NCBI GenBank assembly: GCA_023213235.1 | Contig: CP096137.1 | Span: forward strand, 2,342,908-2,406,907 | DNA from: Elusimicrobiota bacterium | GTDB taxonomy: Bacteria; Elusimicrobiota; Elusimicrobia; UBA1565; UBA9628 | Length of the DNA stretch: 64,000 bases | Direction: 5' to 3' | Shown: positions 53,167-61,517 of the stretch, piece by piece | Layout: every line of letters begins with the position of its first letter | How positions within the stretch are numbered: the first letter of the stretch is position 1 | The notes under the pieces: generated by a model | What the model was told of the DNA's origin: nothing | The model's input: the letters and a program-made list of their open reading frames with translations, nothing else | The model's database searches: none | Program-made: the position numbers and the translations under genes

Positions 53167-53602
53167 AGACGACGAGGCCGCGGCGATCTCCGACGTCAAC
53201 GTCGTGCCCCTGGCCGACGTGTCGCTCGTCCTGCTGATCATCCTGCTCGTGCTCTCGCCGATGGCCGCGCAGTCGATGCTGAAGGTCTCGGCCGCCGCCG
53301 CGAGGGCGAGCTCGCCCGTCCCGCTGCAGACCGAGCTGATCACCTTGCGCGAGCCGGAGAAGGCGCTCGTGATCGCCGTCGCGGCCGACCTGTACTCGAT
53401 CGACGGCCGCCCGTTCGCCGACGCGCGCGAGCTGGCGGCCTTCCTGAAGCCGGCGCTCTCCGGACGAGACGACCGCAAGGTGTTCGTCTCGCCGGAGCTC
53501 GACGTCGAGCACGGGCGCGTCGTCTCGGCGCTCGAGGCCGTGCAGGAGTCCGGCGGCGCGGCCGCGCTCGTGCAGATCGCCGACCCCGAGGCGGTGCCCT
53601 GA
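53144..53602 (+). CDS. ExbD/TolR-family protein, first copy
   Basis: A 152-residue protein with a short cytoplasmic N-terminus (ISDVNVVPLADVSLVLLIIL carries the conserved Asp in the single helix) and a periplasmic domain ending LVQIADPEAVP. The conserved NVVPLxDV pattern identifies the family. It overlaps exbB and the second exbD by short stretches, typical for coordinated translation. Confidence 0.9.
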   Translation: MAGSPFHRDDEAAAISDVNVVPLADVSLVLLIILLVLSPMAAQSMLKVSAAAARASSPVPLQTELITLREPEKALVIAVAADLYSIDGRPFADARELAAFLKPALSGRDDRKVFVSPELDVEHGRVVSALEAVQESGGAAALVQIADPEAVP

Positions 53603-54030
53603 TGGCGAAGTACGCGATGATGCGCCTGCGCGCGCCCGAGGCCGAGCCCGTCACCGAGGTCAACATCATCCCGGTGATCGACATCTCGCTGGTGCTGCTC
53701 GTCATCCTCTTCGTGACCGCGCCGCTCCTCGCCTACCCGACCTTGCCGGTCAGCCTCCCGCCGGCCTCGGCGCTGCCGAACCAGGAACTGACGATCGCGA
53801 TCACGTGCGCCGCCGACGGCTCGCTGTCGGTGCGCGCCGCGCCGACGACGTGGGCGACGCTCGAGTCCGACCTCCGGCACGAGGTGGAGAAGAAGAAGGG
53901 CGCGATCGTGCTGATCCGCGCCGACAAGACCGTGAAGTACCGCGTGATCCAGCGCATGATCGCCGCCGCGAAGGGGGCGGGCGCGGGCCAGATCGCGCTC
54001 GCGACCGAGCCGCCGAAGGCCGCGCGATGA
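53602..54030 (+). CDS. ExbD/TolR-family protein, second copy
   Basis: A 142-residue protein with EVNIIPVIDISLVLLVILFV as the Asp-bearing membrane helix, then a periplasmic domain with IVLIRADKTVKYRVIQRMIAA, typical of ExbD. Two different ExbD proteins per operon suggest a heteromeric partner ring, as in several non-enteric bacteria. The start codon shares one base with the preceding stop; the stop overlaps the next gene (ATGA). Confidence 0.92.
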   Translation: MAKYAMMRLRAPEAEPVTEVNIIPVIDISLVLLVILFVTAPLLAYPTLPVSLPPASALPNQELTIAITCAADGSLSVRAAPTTWATLESDLRHEVEKKKGAIVLIRADKTVKYRVIQRMIAAAKGAGAGQIALATEPPKAAR

Positions 54031-54888
54031 GAATCCTGCTCTTTCTCGCTTTATACGCGCACGCCGCCCCGAAGCCGAAGGAACTGTCGGAGGACATCAC
54101 GGTCAAGGCCCGCGCCGCCGGCGCCGCCGGCGTCCAGGTCGCCCCGCCGACCGCCTCGAAACCCGTCATCGACGAGGTCCTGCGCTCCCTCTCGCTCGGG
54201 CGCGGGCGCCTGGCGCCCGCCGCCGAGCGCATCCGCGTCGGCGGCGACGTCGCCCGCTACCTGCGCCCGTATCCTGAAGCCCCGTTCCTCGCCCTTTCGC
54301 CCGCCAACATCGTCGCGCTCTACGACGAGTGGAGCTTCGAGGTCCTCGACAACGAGGGGGAGATCGTCATGAAGTCCGACGGCGTCGGCATGCTCAACGA
54401 GAAGATCGACTGGGACGGCGCCGGCCCCGACGGCCGCCTGGCCGTCGTCGCGGGCCGCTCCTACCGCTACCGCTTCACCGGCCGCCGCGCGGGCCGCGCC
54501 TTCGTCGTCGAGAGCGACCCCGTGCCGCTGAGGTCCTTCACCTGGCGCGAGTACGCGGGGAGACGCGACTCGAGGCCGAATCATCCCTGTTCTTCGAGGA
54601 CGGCAAGGCCGAGTCGGCCAAGGGCGCCGACGAGTGGATCGACGCGCTCTCGCGCCGCCTGCGCTCCGGAGAGTCGCGCGCCGACGGCAACTACAAGCTC
54701 GAGCTCGCCGCGAAGGACCTGCGCTCGCCGCTCGCCAAGAACCGCGCGCGCCTGCTCGCGCGCAAGCTGGCCAAGGCGCTCGTCGTGTCCCCGGAACGGG
54801 TCGTGGTCTCCTTGATGCCCGCCCTGCGGGGGAGGCCGTCTCCGGCTTCCTGCCGCCGTCCAAGGGCGCGACGCTCCGAATCGAGTAG
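54027..54888 (+). CDS. exported partner of the ExbBD operon, OmpA-like C-terminus, two frameshifts in sequence
   Basis: A 287-residue protein with a short signal peptide (MRILLFLALYAHAA). A central beta domain includes LYDEWSFEVLDNEGEIV and GRLAVVAGRSYRYRFTG. The C-terminal part (KGADEWIDALSRRL, NYKLELAAKDLRS, NRARLLARKLAKALVVSPERV) has the layout of an OmpA peptidoglycan-binding domain, but key residues are weak. Breaks at 54557-54560 and 54828-54832 are each healed by one base. It is co-translated with exbD2 and ends 12 nt before the isocitrate dehydrogenase gene. A Pal- or TolB-like role is a guess. Confidence 0.65.
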
Positions 54889-54891
54889 AAT
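54886..54891 (+). promoter_or_regulatory. -10 box of isocitrate dehydrogenase
   Basis: TAGAAT, 9 nt before the ATG at 54901, overlapping the stop codon of the preceding gene. The spacing is longer than elsewhere. Confidence 0.35.
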
Positions 54892-54900
54892 ATACGCTCG

Positions 54901-56367
54901 ATGTCCGCGAAAAAACCCTCCCGCCATGAAATTACCGTAATTCCCGGAGACGGGATCGGCCCCGAGGTCATGAACGCCGTCCGCTCGGTGCTTCAGGCCG
55001 CCGAGGTGGCGATCGACTGGGACGAGCAGCTGGCGGGCGCCGAGGTGTTCAAGAAGGGCGTCGGCTCCGGCGTCCTGCCCGAGACCATCGCCTCGATCCG
55101 CCGGACCAAGTGCGCGCTGAAGGGCCCGCTCGAGACCCCGGTCGGCTTCGGCGAAAAGAGCGCCAACGTCACGCTGCGCAAGTTCTTCGAGACCTACGGC
55201 AATATACGGCCGGTGCGCGAACTGCCTGGAATCCGCACGCCGTACTCCGGCCGCGGCATCGACTTCATCGTCGTGCGGGAGAACGTCGAGGACCTGTACG
55301 CGGGCATCGAGTACCTCCAGACGCCCGGCGTCGCGCAGGCCCTGAAGCTGGTCACCCGCAAGGGCTCCGAGAAGATCTGCCGGCTCGCCTTCGAAATCGC
55401 CCGCGCCGAGGGCCGCAAGAAGGTCACCTGCGCCACCAAGGCGAACATCCTCAAGTTCACCGAGGGCCTGTTCAAGCGCGTCTTCGAGGAGGTCTCCAAG
55501 GACTACCCCGAGATCGTCGCCGAGCACCAGATCGTCGACAACTGCGCGCACCAGATGGTCATGCGCCCCGAGCAGTTCGACGTGCTCGTGATGACGAACA
55601 TGAACGGCGACATCCTCTCCGACCTGGCCTCCGCCTTGATCGGCGGCCTCGGCTTCGCCCCGTCGGCGAACCTGGGCGACGGAGCCTCCATCTTCGAGGC
55701 GGTCCACGGCTCCGCGCCGCAGATCGCCGGCAAGGACATGGCCAACCCGACCGCGCTGCTGCACAGCTCGGTGCTCATGCTGCGCCACCTGGGCGAGATG
55801 AAGGCCGCCGACTCCGTCGAGAACGCGCTCCTCGTCACGTTGGAGGAGGGAAAGATCCTCACTCCCGACATGGCCGGCGGCGGCCGCGAGCCCTCGGGCA
55901 CGAAGGCCTTCGCCAAGGAAGTGATCAAGAACCTCGGCTCGGCGCCCAAGGCCTACCCCAAGCGCGAGTACAAGAAGGTGATCATGCCCAAGGTCTCGCA
56001 CGACGCGGTGATGGTCGTGGCCAAGGAGACGCGCCCGATGGGCGTCGACATCTTCGTGGCGACCGCGATCGACCCCGCGGTGCTCGGCCCTTCGGTCGAG
56101 CAGATGATCGCCGACCTGCCGGTGCGCCTGACCCAGATCAGCAACCGCGGCGCCAAAGTGTACCCGAACGACCTCGGCGTCGAGGCCGACCCCGTCGACT
56201 GCGCGCGCCTGCGCTTCAAGGTCGCCCACCACGGCGACACGCTCTCCGACAAGGACATCGCGCAGATCCTCCTGCGCGTCGGCGCCCAGGCGCCCTGGGT
56301 GCACGTCGAGAAGCTCTACAAGTACGACGGCGTGGCCGGCTTCACCAAGGACCAGGGCGAAGACTGA
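54901..56367 (+). CDS. icd: isocitrate dehydrogenase, Thermus/Rickettsia-type long form
   Basis: A 488-residue TCA-cycle enzyme converting isocitrate to 2-oxoglutarate and CO2. The N-terminal two thirds is the beta-decarboxylating dehydrogenase fold: VIPGDGIGPEV, substrate-binding S87/N89/R93 in KSANVTLRKF, TNMNGDILSDLASALIGGLG, and the cofactor loop HGSAPQIAGKDMANP (269-283). Where NADP-enzymes have Lys-Tyr this loop has Gln-Ile, which favours NAD. A C-terminal extension of about 150 residues matches the long bacterial form. The gene appears intact. A downstream hairpin separates it from tatC on the other strand. Confidence 0.93.
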   Translation: MSAKKPSRHEITVIPGDGIGPEVMNAVRSVLQAAEVAIDWDEQLAGAEVFKKGVGSGVLPETIASIRRTKCALKGPLETPVGFGEKSANVTLRKFFETYGNIRPVRELPGIRTPYSGRGIDFIVVRENVEDLYAGIEYLQTPGVAQALKLVTRKGSEKICRLAFEIARAEGRKKVTCATKANILKFTEGLFKRVFEEVSKDYPEIVAEHQIVDNCAHQMVMRPEQFDVLVMTNMNGDILSDLASALIGGLGFAPSANLGDGASIFEAVHGSAPQIAGKDMANPTALLHSSVLMLRHLGEMKAADSVENALLVTLEEGKILTPDMAGGGREPSGTKAFAKEVIKNLGSAPKAYPKREYKKVIMPKVSHDAVMVVAKETRPMGVDIFVATAIDPAVLGPSVEQMIADLPVRLTQISNRGAKVYPNDLGVEADPVDCARLRFKVAHHGDTLSDKDIAQILLRVGAQAPWVHVEKLYKYDGVAGFTKDQGED

Positions 56368-56401
56368 GGACGCTCTAAGGCTTTCCGCAGCCGCGTCCCC
56401 G

Positions 56402-56420
56402 CCGGGCGTCTCGCGCCCGG
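56402..56420. terminator. hairpin between convergent icd and tatC
   Basis: CCGGGCG-TCTCG-CGCCCGG forms a 7 bp GC-only stem in the 63 bp between the two stops. It has no T-tract. It may act in both directions. Confidence 0.45.
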
Positions 56421-56430
56421 TGAGCCGGAC

Positions 56431-57216
56431 TTAGATCTCGCTCGCTTCGGCGGGACGGCGCTCGACGAGAGCGACGACGCCGGCGCTGACGAAGTAGAGC
56501 GCAAGCAGAACGGTCCCGAACAGCACCGTCGTGGCCAGCACGTCGCCGGGCGTCAGGAAGGCGGCGGCCGCGAGGATCGCGACCGAGGACTCGCGCCAGT
56601 ACTTGAGCATCGCGCGCGAGGACACGAGCCCGAAGCGTCCCAGGAAGTAGAAGAGCACCGGCGCCTCGAACGACAGGCCCGTGCCGAGCACCGTGTAGAG
56701 CAGGATGTCGAGGTACTCGTTCGGGCGCAGGTTCGGGCGCAGGCCGGCGGCGAAGGCCTCCTCGAGCAGGATGCCGGCCAGGACCGGGAAGGCGACGAAA
56801 TACGCGAACAGCGCCCCGGCGGCGAAGCAGGCGCTCGTCGTCAGGACGAAGACGGTCGCGAGCTTCTTCTCCTTGGCGTGCAGCGCGGGCTCGACGAAGG
56901 CCCAGACCTGGTAGAACAGGAAGGGGGAGATCGCGACCACCGAGGTCCAGAACGAGAGCCGCAGCAGCGAGAAGAACGGCTCGGCCAGGTCGGTGTAGGC
57001 GAACGGCTCGGCCGCCTCGAGGCCCGGAATCGATAGGAGCGGGCGCTTGGCGAGCTCCCACAGCTTGAAGCGCGCGAAGTAGCCGAGCGCGGTCGCCGCG
57101 GCGAGCGCGAGCGCGGAGTGGATCAGGCGGTCGCGCAACTCGCCGATGTGCGACCAGAACGGCAGGCGCCGTTCCTCGTCCTCGGGCAGCGCCTCGGGGA
57201 TCAGCTCGACGCTCAC
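56431..57216 (-). CDS. tatC: Sec-independent protein translocase TatC
   Basis: A 261-residue inner-membrane core of the twin-arginine export system, which carries folded proteins such as the FAD oxidoreductase at 40472. Six hydrophobic helices are visible. The family landmark is PFWSHIGELRDRLIHSA near residue 20, then ISPFLFYQVWAFVEPAL, VFVLTTSACFAAGALFAY and the loop FEAPVLFYFLGRFG. The start is GTG at 57216, overlapping the yraN stop (GTGA). No tatA is seen in the window. Confidence 0.95.
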   Translation of the reverse strand: MSVELIPEALPEDEERRLPFWSHIGELRDRLIHSALALAAATALGYFARFKLWELAKRPLLSIPGLEAAEPFAYTDLAEPFFSLLRLSFWTSVVAISPFLFYQVWAFVEPALHAKEKKLATVFVLTTSACFAAGALFAYFVAFPVLAGILLEEAFAAGLRPNLRPNEYLDILLYTVLGTGLSFEAPVLFYFLGRFGLVSSRAMLKYWRESSVAILAAAAFLTPGDVLATTVLFGTVLLALYFVSAGVVALVERRPAEASEI

Positions 57217-57563
57217 CGGCCGCTCCCGTCGAAGGCGGCGGGGATGTGCTCGGCGCGGCCGGCGTCGATCGCGACGACGTCGAAGCGGCAGGGACCGTCC
57301 CAGCGGCGCGCCTGCAGCCACACCTTGGCGGCCAGGATCAGCTTGCGGCGCTTGGCGCCGCCGACCGAGGCCGCGGCGCCGCCGAACGCGGAGGACGCGC
57401 GCGCGCGGACTTCCACAAAGACGATTTCATCCCCATGGCGCGCGACGAGGTCGAGCTCGCCGACCTTGGCCCGGAAGTTCCGCTCGAGGATCGTCATGCC
57501 CTTGGCCGACAAGAGGGCGGCGGCGGCGTCCTCGGCGGCGCGGCCGGTCTCGGCGCGGCTCAC
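57213..57563 (-). CDS. yraN: YraN family (UPF0102) nuclease-fold protein
   Basis: A 116-residue protein with the restriction-endonuclease-like core typical of YraN: ETGRAAEDAAAALLSAKGMTI, then GELDLVA and FVEVRAR (E, D, ExK-like positions). Its function is uncertain; links to DNA uptake or Holliday junction processing have been proposed. It follows rnhB, the usual neighbour, with a GTGA overlap. The start is GTG at 57563. Confidence 0.9.
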   Translation of the reverse strand: MSRAETGRAAEDAAAALLSAKGMTILERNFRAKVGELDLVARHGDEIVFVEVRARASSAFGGAAASVGGAKRRKLILAAKVWLQARRWDGPCRFDVVAIDAGRAEHIPAAFDGSGR

Positions 57564-58198
57564 GGGCGGGCTCCCGCGCTGGCGGCCACCGGCGCGTAGG
57601 TCATGCGGTGCGCCTTGCACGGACCGAGCTTGGCGAGCGCGCTCAGGTGCACGGCGGTGCCGTAGCCCTTGTGCGCGTCGAAGCCGTAGCCCGGGTGCAT
57701 GCGCGCCAGGCGCCGCATCCAGCGATCGCGCACGACCTTGGCGATCACGCTCGCGGCCGCGACGCACAGCGACTTGGCGTCGCCGTCGATCACCGGCTTC
57801 TGTGGGAGCGCGTCGCCGGTCATCCTTTTCGGCCCGTCGACGAGGACGAGCACCGGATTCTTGACGCCCTTCGCGGCCGCGCGCCGGGCGGCGCGCGCCA
57901 TCGCGTCCAGCGTGGCGCGCAGGATGTTGTCGCGCTCGATGACGCGCGGGTGCGCCCACGCCACCGACACCGCGAGCGCCTCGGAACGGACGACCCCGAA
58001 GAGCCGTTCCCGGCCCTTCGGGGTCATCTGCTTCGAGTCCTTCAGGAGGCGCAGCTTCGCCGAAGGGACCTCCGGCAAAGCCACGGCGGCGACCACCACG
58101 GGCCCCGCGAGGGGGCCCCGGCCGGCTTCGTCGACGCCGATCAAGAGCGCGCAGCGCGCGTCCGCTCGAGCGGCGTCGTCGAAGGCCCGGCCGTCCAA
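57560..58198 (-). CDS. rnhB: ribonuclease HII
   Basis: A 212-residue enzyme that removes RNA from RNA-DNA hybrids and single ribonucleotides from DNA. LIGVDEAGRGPLAGPVVVAAV carries the first two acidic residues, LVLVDGPKRM the third, and SVIAKVVRDRWM with HPGYGFDAHKGYGT completes the site. The start is TTG at 58198, immediately after the rplS stop; a better start is not visible. It is part of the rpsP-to-tatC string. Confidence 0.95.
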   Translation of the reverse strand: MDGRAFDDAARADARCALLIGVDEAGRGPLAGPVVVAAVALPEVPSAKLRLLKDSKQMTPKGRERLFGVVRSEALAVSVAWAHPRVIERDNILRATLDAMARAARRAAAKGVKNPVLVLVDGPKRMTGDALPQKPVIDGDAKSLCVAAASVIAKVVRDRWMRRLARMHPGYGFDAHKGYGTAVHLSALAKLGPCKAHRMTYAPVAASAGARP

Positions 58199-58199
58199 G

Positions 58200-58652
58200 T
58201 TACTTGGCGACGGCGGGAGCGTCTTTCTTGGCGGCCTTGGGAGCCTCGGCCTTGGGGGCCTCGGCCTTCTTGGTCTCGGCCTTGTGGGCCTCGGCCTTGG
58301 TGGACGCCTGCTCGGCCGCGGTCTGGCGGTCGTCGATGCGGGCGGACTTGCCGGTCAGGTCGCGGAGGTAGTAGAGGCGCGCGCGGCGGACCTTGCCCTC
58401 GCGCACGAGCTCGATCTTCTCGATGTGGGGCGACGAGATCAGGAACGTGCGCTCGACGCCGACGCCGAAGGAGATCTTCCGGACGGTGAAGTTCTCGCTC
58501 GCGCCGCGGCCGCGGCGGACGATGACGGCGCCCTCGAACACCTGGACGCGCTCGCTCTCGCCTTCCTTGACCTTCATGTGCACCTTGACGGTGTCGCCGG
58601 GCCGGAACTCCGGCGCCTTCGACGTCTTCTTCTCTTCCATTGCAGCCATCAT
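58200..58652 (-). CDS. rplS: 50S ribosomal protein L19 with extended tail
   Basis: A 150-residue protein. Residues about 15-115 are the conserved L19 body ([69 protein letters not shown]). The last 35 residues are an Ala/Lys/Glu/Pro repeat tail absent from most L19 proteins. AGGAGA precedes the ATG at 58652; in-frame ATGs follow at 58649 and 58640. Confidence 0.96.
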   Translation of the reverse strand: MMAAMEEKKTSKAPEFRPGDTVKVHMKVKEGESERVQVFEGAVIVRRGRGASENFTVRKISFGVGVERTFLISSPHIEKIELVREGKVRRARLYYLRDLTGKSARIDDRQTAAEQASTKAEAHKAETKKAEAPKAEAPKAAKKDAPAVAK

Positions 58653-58676
58653 ACGCTTCTCTCCTGACGTCTCTTG

Positions 58677-59347
58677 TTACGCCCGTTTGAGCAGATCGGG
58701 ACGCTTGCGCTTGGTCGCGGTCTTGGCGGCGTCATGCCGCCATTCGGCGATTTTCGCGTGGTCGCCCGAGAACAGCACCTCGGGAACCTCGCGGCCGCGC
58801 CAAACTCGCGGCCGGGTGTACTGGGGAAATCGAGCAGGCCGGAAGCGAACGACTCCGATCCGGCCGCGTCTTCCTTCTTGAGCACGCCGGGAACGCGGCG
58901 CGCCACTGCATCCGCCACGAGCATAGCCGGGAGTTCGCCTCCCGTCAAGACGAAGTCACCGATCGATATCTCCTCGTCCATGAGAGGCGCCAGCCGTTCG
59001 TCGATGCCCTCATAATGTCCGCACACGAGGATCAGGTGCTCTTCCTTCGCGAGTCTCGCCGCCGTCTTGTCGTTGAAGGTCTTCCCTTGCGGAGACAGGA
59101 GGATCGTCTTCGACTTTTTCTTCTTGATGCTCTCGATCGCCTTGCCCAGGGGCTCGGCCATCATCAGCATGCCGGGGCCGCCGCCGAACGGGCGGTCGTC
59201 CACCTTCTTGTGCTTGTCCAAGGCGTAGTCGCGCGGATTGACGCAGCCCCACGACACGAGCCCCTTCTCCTGGGCGCGCGCCATCATGCTCGCGTCCATG
59301 ACGGACGGGAACATGCCGGGGAACAGCGTCACGAAGTCGATCCGCAT
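58677..59347 (-). CDS. trmD: tRNA (guanine-N1)-methyltransferase TrmD, frameshifted in sequence
   Basis: Methylates G37 next to the anticodon. Length is 223 residues after repair. Landmarks are [53 protein letters not shown] and the trefoil-knot [15 protein letters not shown] segment. One base added to the G run 58823-58826 gives [14 protein letters not shown] and the usual C-terminus with [10 protein letters not shown], ending at TAA 58677-58679. It sits between khpA and rplS, but the expected rimM is absent. Confidence 0.95.
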
Positions 59348-59580
59348 CAGTCGATGTCCACCTCGGCGCGGGTGCCGGCCTTCTGGTTCGCCACGCCGAC
59401 GAGCGCGCGGATCGCCTTGATGACCTTGCCCTGCTTGCCGATGACCTTGCCCTTATCGTTCTCGTCGACGACGAGGTTCAGGAAGGTGGTATTGCCTTCC
59501 AGCTCCTCGTCGATCGACACCGCGTCCGGCTTGTCGGCCAGGCGCTTGGCGATGAAGAGAGTGAGGTCTTTCGCGAGCAT
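59347..59580 (-). CDS. khpA: KH-domain RNA-binding protein KhpA
   Basis: A 77-residue protein with a single KH domain whose GxxG-type loop is VIGKQGK. It also has the N-terminal KDLTLFIAKRLADKP typical of the YlqC/KhpA family. It binds RNA and influences cell elongation and division in other bacteria. The stop shares one base with the trmD start. It starts one base after the rpsP stop. Confidence 0.95.
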   Translation of the reverse strand: MLAKDLTLFIAKRLADKPDAVSIDEELEGNTTFLNLVVDENDKGKVIGKQGKVIKAIRALVGVANQKAGTRAEVDID

Positions 59581-59581
59581 G

Positions 59582-59839
59582 TTACTTGGCGGCGGCGGAC
59601 TTGAACGCGGCCTTCACGAGCGTCGCGACCGTGTCGGACGGCTGGGCGCCGACCTTGATCCAATACTCGTAGCGGTCCTTGTTGACCTCGACCTTCTTGC
59701 CCGCGATCTCGACGCGAGGGTTGTAGGAGCCGAGGACTTCGATCGGCTTGCCCGTCGCGCCGCGAGCCTTCTCGATGGCGACGACGCGGTAGTAGGGCTG
59801 GTGCGGCTTGCCTTTGCGCTGCAGTCTGATCACGACCAT
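59582..59839 (-). CDS. rpsP: 30S ribosomal protein S16
   Basis: An 85-residue protein with the whole S16 signature: MVVIRLQRKGKPHQPYYRVV, then IEVLGSYNPR and DRYEYWIKVGAQPSDTV. It heads the rpsP-khpA-trmD-rplS-rnhB-yraN-tatC string and lies 24 nt after rpe. Confidence 0.97.
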   Translation of the reverse strand: MVVIRLQRKGKPHQPYYRVVAIEKARGATGKPIEVLGSYNPRVEIAGKKVEVNKDRYEYWIKVGAQPSDTVATLVKAAFKSAAAK

Positions 59840-59863
59840 TTCATTTCTCCGTTGCGACTGTGA

Positions 59864-60544
59864 CTACGATTGAACAGCGGCCCGAGCGTTCTTCTCGAGC
59901 TCCCGGAAAGCGGCGGCGGGGTCCTTGGCGGCGAACACGGCCGAGCCGGCGACGAGGCTGTCGGCCCCGGCGGCGGCGCACGTCGCGATGTTGGAGGCAT
60001 TGACTCCACCATCGACCTGAATCCAGCAGTCGAGCCGTTCGGCGTCGATTTTTCGACGAAGGGCTTCCACCTTCGGCATCTGATCGGCCATGAACTTCTG
60101 GCCCCCGAAGCCGGGTTCTACGGTCATCACGAGGGCCAGGTCGACATTTTCGATGGCGCCCAGAAGACCCTCCACATTCGTTTTCGGCTTCACCGCGAGG
60201 CCCGACTTAACGCCCATCTTGCGGATCTGCTTCATGGCCTCCGCCGGGTTCTCCAAAACCTCTATGTGCGCCGTTAAAATATCCGTGCCCGCTTCCACGA
60301 ACCACGGCGCGACCTGAAGGGGATTGGTCACCATCAGGTGGGTATCGACGTAGAAGCCCTTCTTTTTCGCAAGGCGAACGAAATCGGGACCGAAGCTGAG
60401 ATTCGGAACGAAATGGCCGTCCATGACATCGACGGAAATCCAATGACAGCCCGCGGATTTGACGACCTCGAGTTGCTCGCCGAGGCGGGCGAGATCGCCG
60501 GCCAGCAACGACGGAACAACGGCCAAGGTTTTAGCCACGATCAC
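59864..60544 (-). CDS. rpe: ribulose-phosphate 3-epimerase
   Basis: A 226-residue TIM-barrel enzyme of the pentose phosphate pathway. Landmarks are VPSLLAGDLARLGEQ, the metal and catalytic segment WISVDVMDGHFVPNLSFGP, DTHLMVTNP, MTVEPGFGGQKF and IQVDGGVNASNI. Together with the split transketolase it supports a working non-oxidative branch. The start is GTG at 60544, overlapping the PASTA gene stop (GTGA); a second GTG follows two codons later. Confidence 0.95.
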   Translation of the reverse strand: MIVAKTLAVVPSLLAGDLARLGEQLEVVKSAGCHWISVDVMDGHFVPNLSFGPDFVRLAKKKGFYVDTHLMVTNPLQVAPWFVEAGTDILTAHIEVLENPAEAMKQIRKMGVKSGLAVKPKTNVEGLLGAIENVDLALVMTVEPGFGGQKFMADQMPKVEALRRKIDAERLDCWIQVDGGVNASNIATCAAAGADSLVAGSAVFAAKDPAAAFRELEKNARAAVQS

Positions 60545-61496
60545 AAATCCCTTTCCTCGACCAATATTCCATTCATATAGATCTTCACGCGCGCGCCGCC
60601 CGTCTCCTGGACCGGCACCTCGATCTTGGTGCCCGGCTTTCGCACGCCGTTGAACAGCTCGCGCTCGCCGTACTTGTCGACGACGACGATGCGCACCTGG
60701 CTCTCGGAGCCGCTCTGCGGCAGCTCGTACTTGAAGGTCTTGGCGGCGACGGTCGGGGCGGCGCCCTTGCGGCCGGAGACGAGCAGGTGGACCTTGGCGC
60801 CGGGGGAGAGCACGGAGTCGGCGGCGGGCGTCTGCGTCAGCACGGTGCCGGCCGGGAACAGCGAGGTCGCGTCGGTCTTGATCTCGAGGCGGGCCTCGGC
60901 GCCGGCGGCCCAGGCCTGGGCCTCGTCGACGGTCTTGCGCAGGAAGTCCGGCATCAGCGCGACGCCCGCGGGCGGCGCGCCGCCGGAGACGACGAGGTTG
61001 ACGAGCGCGTCGCGCTCGACGCTGGCCTCGGCCTTCGGGTCCTGCGAGAGCACCATGCCCTTGTCCTGCTTGAGCGAGTAGGACTCGCTGACCTCGCCGA
61101 GCGAAAGCTGCGACTGGCGCAGCATCATTTCGGCGTTGCGCAGCGGCAGGCCGACGACGGCCGGAGCGAGGACGGTCTGGCCGCCCTGGCTGACGACGAC
61201 GCGCACGGTCTTGCCCTCGCGCACGACGGTGCCGGCGGGCGGATCCTGGCGCAGCACCGAGGAGATCGGCACGGCCGCGTCGAACTCGACGCCCGTCTTG
61301 CGCAGGCCGATGTTCAGGGGGCGAGCTGATCCAGGGCGGCCGCGATCGACCGGCCCTTGAGGTCGGGCACGGTCTGCAGCTTGCGCGAGTGGATGACGCC
61401 CTCCAACGCCCAGTTCATGATGAAATAGGCGAAGACGAGGAAGGCCGCGGCGACGGCGGCGTACTCGAGCGTGCGGGTTTCGGTTCTGGCGGTCAA
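60541..61496 (-). CDS. membrane-anchored PASTA-repeat protein, frameshifted in sequence
   Basis: A 318-residue protein with a short cytoplasmic N-terminus, one membrane helix (YAAVAAAFLVFAYFIMNWAL) and three PASTA-like units, for example KLQTVPDLKGRSIAAALDQL, LAPAVVGLPLRNAEMMLRQSQL and ALMPDFLRKTVDEAQAW. A C-terminal beta segment ends NGILVEERDL. PASTA units bind peptidoglycan or beta-lactams. There is no kinase domain, unlike PknB. The break at 61317-61321 is closed by one base. The start is probably TTG at 61496, just downstream of fmt. Confidence 0.82.
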
Positions 61497-61517
61497 AATG
61501 ATTAAAGGCGCCCGTCT

